64,000 bases of DNA from Clostridiales bacterium (GTDB lineage Bacteria > Bacillota > Clostridia > Christensenellales > CAG-138). Numbering within the stretch: position 1 is the stretch's first letter; each line of letters opens with the position of its first letter. Both the position numbers and the translations under genes were made by a program. Under the pieces are notes generated by a model. That model worked only from the letters and a program-made list of their open reading frames with translations. It did not search any database and was not told the DNA's origin. Shown here piece by piece: positions 57,235 through 64,000 of the stretch. The DNA lies in the NCBI GenBank assembly GCA_009779405.1, contig WREI01000004.1, forward strand, positions 1 through 64,000, written 5' to 3'.

Positions 57235-58199
57235 GATGGATCTCCCTTCGGGGGCTCAATGGGCCGTCTCGAACTGCCGAGTATGGCCAAAAATGAGAGT
57301 AAATACAGCACGAAACTCGGAAGGAGCGCGAGACCGACGCAGAATACGACAAAGAGCCAGCGCTTTTTGTCTGTCATATGCCAGAGCATGGACAGGCCCA
57401 CGAGACCAGTGGGCAGGAGGAAGAGCAATTGCGCGATGCCGATAAAGGCGGTCGCGCCATCCAGCTCGAGGAACATCAGAATGACGGATACGACCAACAG
57501 ACCCAGCAGCGCGTGCAGGATGGGCCGCGGGCAGCGCCAGGTTCCGAATTTGTGCAAGGGGCAGAGCTCTGCCCGTTTTTTGCGCCCGTTCAGCGCATGC
57601 ATAAACAGAGTGTTGCTCAGCGCACAGAGCGCGGCGACGGCATAGAGGACGGGCAGGAGCAATTGCACCAGCTCCTTGGCCGGGGGTAGTGCGCTTAGGT
57701 ACTCCCGATAAAATCTTGCGTTTGCGGGATCGAAAAGGATCAGTTGGCCGAGACCCTCGCGCGCCCAGGACAGCATGCGCTCCGCCCAAGGGGTGACGTG
57801 GCCATACATGCCGCCGCCCGCAATCATGGAGGGCAGGCAGACCACGCCGAAGAAGACGGCAAAGAAGATGATGCTCCCGTAAAAGGTGCAGAGGAAGTTG
57901 CCGAAGCGGTATTTTTGCAATGCGTACAGAGCTAAGGTGGGGATCAGAACGAGAAGCAGCGGGTAAATGCTCTCCACCAAATACAGACAGCGCGCCGCGC
58001 CCGCGCCCAGCGCAAGGACGGCAAAGAGCAGCAGCGACCAAGCCTTCGTCCGATACGCCGCAAAGACGAGTATGGCGGGAACCAGAAGCAGCGCGGGCAA
58101 AAACAGCGCGCCCGCCACCGCGGCCAAACAGCCCCAAAACAGCCAAATCCACGCAGGCGGCGCCGCGGGCGTCTCCCGTTTTTCGATAATCTCTTCCAT
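57231..58199 (-). CDS. yybS: YybS-like DUF2232 membrane protein
   Basis: The 322-residue protein has about eight membrane helices and occupies the yybS position, directly upstream of and overlapping gdpP, as in Bacillus. DUF2232 features such as GLSMLWHMTDKKRWL in the last third and paired hydrophobic helices fit. The biochemical role of YybS is unknown. It starts the yybS-gdpP-[element]-rplI-dnaB-lipoprotein operon. Confidence 0.8.
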   Translation of the reverse strand: MEEIIEKRETPAAPPAWIWLFWGCLAAVAGALFLPALLLVPAILVFAAYRTKAWSLLLFAVLALGAGAARCLYLVESIYPLLLVLIPTLALYALQKYRFGNFLCTFYGSIIFFAVFFGVVCLPSMIAGGGMYGHVTPWAERMLSWAREGLGQLILFDPANARFYREYLSALPPAKELVQLLLPVLYAVAALCALSNTLFMHALNGRKKRAELCPLHKFGTWRCPRPILHALLGLLVVSVILMFLELDGATAFIGIAQLLFLLPTGLVGLSMLWHMTDKKRWLFVVFCVGLALLPSFVLYLLSFLAILGSSRRPIEPPKGDPS

Positions 58200-58297
58200 G
58201 AGGACATTGTATATAGTTTTGCGGGAGAAGTCAAATCAGTTCTCCACGCCAAACGCATGAATGATCAATCATGAACGAAATGAGGGGTTTATAAACC

Positions 58298-58387
58298 GTA
58301 GGGGCAATATATCGCCCTGATGGAGTACATGAATGATGTTTCAGGGCGAATCGCAATTCGCCCTGCGCGACTGTATCGCGCCCCTAC
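58298..58387. repeat. GTAGGGG-family inverted-repeat element
   Basis: The 90-bp element begins GTAGGGGCAATATATCGCCC and ends GTATCGCGCCCCTAC, with an inner palindrome AGGGCGAATCGCAATTCGCCCT. It fills the gap (58200-58466) between yybS and the CHAP protein gene. No gene is seen there. Confidence 0.65.
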
Positions 58388-58424
58388 AGGGTTAAGCGCC
58401 CTGTTTATTCGTTCGTTTGGCGTG

Positions 58425-58452
58425 AAAAAACGCCCCCGCGCGTGAGGCGTCC
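58425..58452 (-). terminator. Terminator of the CHAP protein gene
   Basis: On the minus strand GACGCC and GGGCGT form a GC-rich stem followed by TTTTTT. Confidence 0.6.
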
Positions 58453-58466
58453 TTGTTGGGAATTGC

Positions 58467-60308
58467 TTAGAGTACGGTGATGATATTGGCCAACCAGCGC
58501 AGTATCTTTGCGGCGTCCTCGGCGGTGATTGCAGCGCGGTTGGGGGCGCCCGGCGTCACGTCCGTTACCTCGGCGTTGATTGCCCCCCGGTCGCTGAGCT
58601 CCGACAGGCCCGCGAGGAAGCGCAGGATGGCCGCCGCGTCGGCGGCGTCGACGTATCCGCTCACGTCCGCGTCTCCGCGCAGGGGCACCGGCCCGACGGC
58701 GTTTTCAAATTCGCAGATGAAGCCGAAATACCGGTAATTCTCGACGTCGTGCCAGCCCCTTCCGACTTCTGCGCTCAGCCAGCCAAAGTTCTGGTATCCA
58801 AACGTATTGGAAGGTTCGGGCGCGGGTTCAAGTGTGCACCAATTTGCATACGAAAACGGTTCTCCCGTTATCCAACGCCATTCTCCCTCACTTTCTTCAT
58901 CGGTCAATCCAATATAGTATCCAATCATGGGATCTTCCGGCAGTTTCGTCTTTGTGACCATCTGCGCCACGGCGGCTTGTTCCTCCGCAGAGGTAATCGT
59001 CGCCAAATGGCCGCCTATGCTTTCGCAGTATGCCTTGGCATCCTTCCATGTCAGCTGCTGCTCGAAAAGGTGGTATTCGTTGTTGCCATAACTTGCAATT
59101 TGCGAGGGCGCGAACGCGGAAGCGTCAATTTCTACGATAAGGCCACTCTTGGGGGTTGCAATACACCCGTTTGCAAAATCATTCATAAGCCCGTCGGACT
59201 TATAGATTCCGCCAAAATCTTCTGTTCCCCAACCGGTGCCGTCGGTGTTATCCGGCTGACCGGGGCGCCAAGGCCTGTAGGCATCGGTCTCTCCCGTGCT
59301 CCACCAATACCACTTCCCTTCGCTGCCCGAATCCGTCGCATCCGTCCAATACCATTCCTTGCTTCCGTAGGCCATCAAATTGACGAGTTGCTGCCATTCC
59401 GCAACATTGTTGATGGTGACCAAGTGGCCGCCCGTTGCGCTGGCGAGGCTCCTTGCATGCCCTATGTCCATACTGAGGTCATACAAGGAATAGATGTGGT
59501 CGTTATAGACGATGGTTTTCTTGGGAATATAGTCCGCTTTCACGACATTGATTATAAAATGGGCCGCGTCGGAGATTCCTCCCGGACCGTGCGATTTCAT
59601 GTAGAAATCATACCGGCCCGGTTCCGCAAGGTTGAAGTTGTAATACGTTCCGCTCGTCCACCCACTATTGAACAGAGCCGCTTGGTACCAAATTTCATAA
59701 GAGAAAACGGTTGTATTCGCCGGCATGTTCCAAGTTAGAACGGTAAGCTCCCCCAAGATAAGATTGGACGTCCCCGTAACGGTGGGCTTGGCGGGAGGGG
59801 GGACAGCATTTGCGAAGTTCGGGCGAATATACGCGCTGATATTGGATGTGCTTTTCGTATAGGTTCTGGCCGCGACCTGTGACCAGTTGCACTCCACTGT
59901 CGTCAAACTGCTTCCGTTCACTGCGACGACTATGCCCACATGCCCGTATTCCCCCGCACCGCCCTGATATGCGTTCATCACAAACACATCGCCCGGGGCG
60001 GGATTGGAATAAACGCGCTGCCATCCGCTTGGGAGTGCGTTCGTCAAATAATCCTTCCCGTTTCCCGCGACGGGGGAAACACCCAGATAGCTGTAATATG
60101 CCTTCGTCAGGTCTACGCATTGGCACCCATATACGCCGTCAAAATCCACGGCCCAGCCCTCCGCCGCGCGGGCGTTTGCCCACGCAACGCCCTCCGCCTG
60201 CGTTTTGCTTGTCGCCAAAGCCGTTTGGGGGTTTATCAGCATAAATCCCAAGGAAAACAATGCCGCAATCAGCAGGCAGGCAAGCTTTTTCAAATGAAAC
60301 TTCTTCAT
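58467..60308 (-). CDS. Secreted CHAP amidase with two C-type lectin domains and dockerin-like end
   Basis: The protein has 613 residues from the ATG at 60308. A signal peptide (LACLLIAALFSLGFMLINPQTALA) precedes a CHAP domain with catalytic Cys in YGCQCVDLTKAYY and His in GEYGHVGIVV. An FN3-like domain follows (PPPAKPTVTGTSNLILGELT), then two C-type lectin-like domains (ATGGHLVTINNVAEWQQLV; ESIGGHLATITSAEEQAAVA). The protein ends in a dockerin-like pair (RGDADVSGYVDAADAAAILR; AAITAEDAAKILRWLANI). It probably cuts peptidoglycan or a related amide while bound to surface glycans. A short TTTGTCGAC-type box lies upstream at about 60376. Confidence 0.82.
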   Translation of the reverse strand: MKKFHLKKLACLLIAALFSLGFMLINPQTALATSKTQAEGVAWANARAAEGWAVDFDGVYGCQCVDLTKAYYSYLGVSPVAGNGKDYLTNALPSGWQRVYSNPAPGDVFVMNAYQGGAGEYGHVGIVVAVNGSSLTTVECNWSQVAARTYTKSTSNISAYIRPNFANAVPPPAKPTVTGTSNLILGELTVLTWNMPANTTVFSYEIWYQAALFNSGWTSGTYYNFNLAEPGRYDFYMKSHGPGGISDAAHFIINVVKADYIPKKTIVYNDHIYSLYDLSMDIGHARSLASATGGHLVTINNVAEWQQLVNLMAYGSKEWYWTDATDSGSEGKWYWWSTGETDAYRPWRPGQPDNTDGTGWGTEDFGGIYKSDGLMNDFANGCIATPKSGLIVEIDASAFAPSQIASYGNNEYHLFEQQLTWKDAKAYCESIGGHLATITSAEEQAAVAQMVTKTKLPEDPMIGYYIGLTDEESEGEWRWITGEPFSYANWCTLEPAPEPSNTFGYQNFGWLSAEVGRGWHDVENYRYFGFICEFENAVGPVPLRGDADVSGYVDAADAAAILRFLAGLSELSDRGAINAEVTDVTPGAPNRAAITAEDAAKILRWLANIITVL

Positions 60309-60433
60309 AAAATGTTTTCTCCCTAAATTATTTGGAACGCGGCTTCGCAAAGGTACACATAAACGAAGTCCGTCATTTGTCGACGAGAAACGACAATATG
60401 GGCTGTTTTTGGTATGAATTACTGTGAATTGTG

Positions 60434-60462
60434 TTGACTTAGCGCGGCTATGCCACTATAAT
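60434..60462 (+). promoter_or_regulatory. Orphan promoter aimed at an immediate terminator
   Basis: TTGACT (60434-60439), a 17-bp spacer and a perfect TATAAT (60457-60462) face the plus direction, where no gene begins. A terminator starts only about 8-15 bp after the expected start point. Confidence 0.55.
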
Positions 60463-60476
60463 TCTCTATAATAAGC

Positions 60477-61120
<644 letters not shown>

Positions 61121-61146
61121 TCACTCCTTTTTCTCTGTATTGTATG

Positions 61147-61188
61147 TAAAAAACAGCGTTTCCCCAGTTGGAAAAACGCTGTTTTTTA
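61147..61188. terminator. Bidirectional terminator between lepA and the recombinase gene
   Basis: AAAAAACAGCGTTT and AAACGCTGTTTTTT form a strong stem flanked by A- and T-runs. It should stop lepA transcription and also act on the other strand. Confidence 0.8.
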
Positions 61189-61204
61189 TGATATTACGAA
61201 CTAC

Positions 61205-63007
61205 CTACCCATCAATCCGCAGCACGCTCATAAACGCGTCGCTCGGCACGGACACGCTACCTACCTGGCGCATACGTTTCTTGCCCTCTTTCTGCTTTTC
61301 CAAGAGCTTTTTTTTGCGGGTGATGTCGCCGCCGTAGCATTTTGCCAGGACGTCTTTGCGGACGGCGCGGACGGTTTCGCGGGCGATGATTTTGCTGCCG
61401 ATGGCCGCCTGCACGGGGATTTCAAACTGCTGGCGGGGGATGACGTCGCGCAGTTTTTCGGCGACGGCGCGGCCCTTGGCATAGGCCCTGTCCTTGTGCA
61501 CGATGATGGAGAGCGCGTCGCAGATATCGCCGTTGAGCAGGAAGTCCAGCTTGACGAGGTCGCTCTTTTGGTAGCCCGAGAGTTCGTAGTCGAAGGAAGC
61601 ATAGCCGCGGCTGCGGCTTTTTAACTGGTCGAAGAAATCATAGATGATCTCGTTCAGCGGCAGGATATAGTGCAGGGTTACGCGGTCGCTGCTGGGATAG
61701 ACCATATCCTTATACTCGCCGCGCTTGTTTGTGCAGAGCTCCATAATCGGGCCGACATAGGTCGTGGGCGTCATAATCGTCGCCTTGACGACCGGCTCCT
61801 CCATAAACTGGATCTCCGTGACGGGCGGGAGGTTGCTGGGGTTGTCGATCAGATCCTCCGTGTCGTCGGTCTTGTGCACGCGGTAGATGACCGAGGGCGA
61901 GGTGGTGATGAGGTCGAGGTCGAACTCGCGCTCCAAGCGCTCCGTGATGATCTCCATATGCAGCAGACCCAAAAAGCCGCAGCGGAAGCCATAGCCCAGC
62001 GCGGCGGAGGTCTCCTTTTCATAGTGAAGGGAGGCGTCGTTCAATTGCAGCTTGTCGAGCGACTCGCGCAGGTCGTCATAGTGCGCGCCGTCCGCCGGAT
62101 AGATGCCGCAGAAGACCATGCTGTTGGCCTGCTTATAGCCTGGCAGCGGTTTGGCGGCAGGGCGATCGGCGTCCGTCCAGGTGTCGCCCACCTTGGTATC
62201 GGCCACGCTCTTGATGCTCGCGGCGATATAGCCCACGTCCCCGGCGCGCAGGGTGTCCACGGGGCGCAGGGTGGGGGAAAACACGCCCACCTCGGTCACG
62301 TCGAAGGTTCGGCCTGTGGCCATCGAGAGGATGCGGCTGCCCGCGCGGACGGCGCCGTCAAACACGCGCACATAGGAGAGCGCGCCCTTATAGTTGTCAT
62401 AGATGCAGTCGAAAATCAGGGCCGTCAGCGGGGCGTCCGCATCGCCTGTCGGCGGCGGCACCAGATCGACGATCTGGGCCAGCACCTCCTCGATGCCGAT
62501 GCCGTTCTTGGCGGAGATGCGCGGGGCCGTATCGGCGGGCAGGCCGATAACGTCCTCGATCTCGGCGGCCACGCGCTCGGCGTCGGCGGAGATAAGGTCG
62601 ATCTTGTTGATGACGGGCATAATCTCGAGACCGCCGTCCAGCGCGAGATAGACGTTGGCCAAGGTCTGGGCCTCGATGCCCTGCGTGGCGTCGACGACGA
62701 GCACCGCGCCCTCGCAGGCGGCCAGCGCGCGCGAGACCTCATAGGTGAAGTCCACGTGTCCGGGCGTGTCGATCAGGTTGAACGCGTATTGTTGCCCGTC
62801 CGTATGCGTATACTGCATGCGCACGGCGGAGGCCTTGATGGTGATGCCGCGCTCGCGCTCAATGTCCATGGAGTCGAGCAATTGCTCGGCCATATCGCGC
62901 TGCTGCACGGTATCGGTCAGCTCGATCATGCGGTCGGCCAGCGTGCTCTTGCCGTGGTCTATATGTGCGATGATGCAAAAATTGCGGATGTAGTTTTGGT
63001 CGTGCAT
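61205..63007 (-). CDS. lepA: Elongation factor 4 (LepA)
   Basis: The 600-residue translational GTPase has P-loop [12 protein letters not shown], switch motif [17 protein letters not shown] and NKIDL. The LepA-specific C-terminal domain contains [21 protein letters not shown]. It acts on the ribosome to allow back-translocation or to help elongation under stress. The length matches the family (about 600). The upstream RCC1 gene ends 16 bp before its start. Confidence 0.97.
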   Translation of the reverse strand: MHDQNYIRNFCIIAHIDHGKSTLADRMIELTDTVQQRDMAEQLLDSMDIERERGITIKASAVRMQYTHTDGQQYAFNLIDTPGHVDFTYEVSRALAACEGAVLVVDATQGIEAQTLANVYLALDGGLEIMPVINKIDLISADAERVAAEIEDVIGLPADTAPRISAKNGIGIEEVLAQIVDLVPPPTGDADAPLTALIFDCIYDNYKGALSYVRVFDGAVRAGSRILSMATGRTFDVTEVGVFSPTLRPVDTLRAGDVGYIAASIKSVADTKVGDTWTDADRPAAKPLPGYKQANSMVFCGIYPADGAHYDDLRESLDKLQLNDASLHYEKETSAALGYGFRCGFLGLLHMEIITERLEREFDLDLITTSPSVIYRVHKTDDTEDLIDNPSNLPPVTEIQFMEEPVVKATIMTPTTYVGPIMELCTNKRGEYKDMVYPSSDRVTLHYILPLNEIIYDFFDQLKSRSRGYASFDYELSGYQKSDLVKLDFLLNGDICDALSIIVHKDRAYAKGRAVAEKLRDVIPRQQFEIPVQAAIGSKIIARETVRAVRKDVLAKCYGGDITRKKKLLEKQKEGKKRMRQVGSVSVPSDAFMSVLRIDG

Positions 63008-63023
63008 GTTACCTCGTGTTGTT

Positions 63024-64000
63024 TCAGTTTTCTTTGAGATTCAGGAAGCCTATGCCGTTTTCGCCGAGGACTTGGACGGGGGTGGCGCTGTCGTTGTATG
63101 TTCCATCACCGAGTTGGCCCTTTTCGTTGTATCCCCAAGTCCAAACCGTGCCGTCGGATTTCAGGGCAACTGCGTGGAGGAATCCCGCCGCGATTGCTGT
63201 TACACCGCTTAAGCCCTCCACTTGCACAGGGGTAATTTGCTTGTCGTATTCTCCGTCTTCGCGCTGATTGCCCTTACTCGCCCCCCACATCCAAACCGTG
63301 CCATCGGATTTTAGGACTAACGTAAAAGTGTTCCCTGCAGCGATTGCTACAACCTTACTCAAATTCTGTACAAGCACTGGGGTTTGGCTATTGGTGAATG
63401 TTCCATCTCCGAGTTGGCCAAAAAAATTATTCCCCCAGGTCCAAACCGTGCCATCGGATTTGAGAGCAACCGTATGGCTGACTCCCGTAGCGACTGCCAC
63501 AACGTTGTTTAGATTTTGCACTTGCGCGGGGGTATGGCGATCAGCGCCTGCACTCTCGCCAAGCTGTACGCCAGTATGCCTCCCCCACTCCCAAACCGTA
63601 CCATCGGATTTGAGGGCAACCGTATGATCGCCATCCGCTGCAATCGCCGTCACGCGATTAAGGTTCCGCACCTGCACAGGTGTAGTGCGATTATCGGTAC
63701 TGCCATCGCCAAGCTGACCATATTCACTATGCCCCCAAGCCCAAACCTTACCGTTGGTTTTTAGGGCTACTGTATACCTGTGCCCTGCGGCAATTGCTGT
63801 TACGTTGCTTAACCCTATTACTTGTTCCGGGCCGGCGTAAGCTTCTATAAGTCGATCAAACGGATCGCCGGATTTTTCATTGCCGAGTTGACCATCCCGA
63901 TAGTTCCCCCAAGTCCAAACCGTGCCATCGGATTTGAGAGCAACAGTATGGCGATCCCCTGCCGAGACTGCCACAACGCCGCTTATATCATTCGCTTGCA
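63024..64000 (-). CDS. RCC1-repeat protein (partial, runs off the window)
   Basis: The visible 325 codons encode at least six RCC1-type beta-propeller repeats of about 50 residues, each with the core [14 protein letters not shown] and GQLGDG. The frame stays open to the window edge ([14 protein letters not shown]), so the start is outside and the M at 63974 is internal. RCC1-like propellers in bacteria are often secreted or surface proteins, and some have coding repeats that recombine. The near-identical DNA units suggest recent expansion. The gene ends 16 bp before lepA. Confidence 0.85.
   Translation of the reverse strand, partial: QANDISGVVAVSAGDRHTVALKSDGTVWTWGNYRDGQLGNEKSGDPFDRLIEAYAGPEQVIGLSNVTAIAAGHRYTVALKTNGKVWAWGHSEYGQLGDGSTDNRTTPVQVRNLNRVTAIAADGDHTVALKSDGTVWEWGRHTGVQLGESAGADRHTPAQVQNLNNVVAVATGVSHTVALKSDGTVWTWGNNFFGQLGDGTFTNSQTPVLVQNLSKVVAIAAGNTFTLVLKSDGTVWMWGASKGNQREDGEYDKQITPVQVEGLSGVTAIAAGFLHAVALKSDGTVWTWGYNEKGQLGDGTYNDSATPVQVLGENGIGFLNLKEN

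Overview
The window looks like part of the chromosome of a GC-rich anaerobic Firmicute (class Clostridia). The evidence is a lysine-fermentation gene set, Spo0A-type DNA-binding proteins, a YesM/YesN two-component system, the Bacillus-like order yybS-gdpP-rplI-dnaB, dockerin-like modules on secreted proteins, and AGGAGG-type ribosome binding sites. No ribosomal RNA, CRISPR array or intact prophage is visible.

Layout. 1-1.4 kb: two small membrane proteins whose start regions are a tandem duplication. 1.7-4.0 kb: kamB and kamC, the presumed reactivation pair for lysine 5,6-aminomutase. 4.1-15 kb: a sugar-sensing and uptake locus with a YtfQ-type binding protein, YesM kinase, YesN regulator, a binding protein made of two fused near-identical copies, an ATPase, two permeases and an AEC carrier. 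14.9-19.3 kb (minus): atoD and atoA followed without a gap by three unfamiliar genes (unknown protein, radical SAM/SPASM, QueG-like Fe-S protein). 19.5-21.6 kb: a secreted DNRLRE/dockerin/leucine-rich protein. 21.8-28.9 kb (minus): the lysine operon kal-kce-[inserted element]-kdd-kamA-kamD-kamE, led by a strong promoter, a lysine riboswitch and an intrinsic terminator. 29-35.5 kb: YcxB-like protein, threonine synthase-like enzyme, degenerate M23 protein, small XRE regulator unit, and a GNAT-luxE-luxC operon. 35.6-39.2 kb: BlaI/M56 unit with a lipoprotein and a membrane protein. 39.7-45.8 kb: YefM/YoeB, zinc-ribbon proteins, YdcF-like protein, two degenerate Spo0A-like proteins, SH3 protein. 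46-47.6 kb: broken IS630 transposase and three tRNAs. 47.7-64 kb: cysS, lipoproteins, dnaB, rplI, gdpP, yybS, a CHAP/C-type-lectin/dockerin protein, a serine recombinase, lepA and a partial RCC1-repeat protein.

How the genes work together. KamA, KamD/KamE, Kdd, Kce, Kal and AtoDA are the enzymes of the known route from lysine to acetoacetate, acetate and butyryl-CoA. The leader of the kal operon folds like a lysine (L-box) riboswitch, but the 3' strand of its P1 helix is also the 5' strand of the terminator. Lysine binding should therefore switch the catabolic operon ON, opposite to the usual biosynthetic OFF switch.

The most unusual feature is a set of intergenic elements whose arms are tandem 7-bp words arranged as inverted repeats around a short palindromic core. 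The words differ from element to element. Two larger elements carry a gene for a four-helix-bundle protein of the 23S rRNA intervening-sequence (IVP) family, one inside the lysine operon and one between gdpP and rplI. Several heptad arms supply the stop codon of the neighbouring gene. A second dispersed family, palindromes ending in GTAGGGG/CCCCTAC, also supplies TAG stops to several genes, and one copy lies in frame inside cysS. Together these look like an autonomous/non-autonomous element family that shapes gene 3' ends. All assignments come from reading the sequence without database searches.
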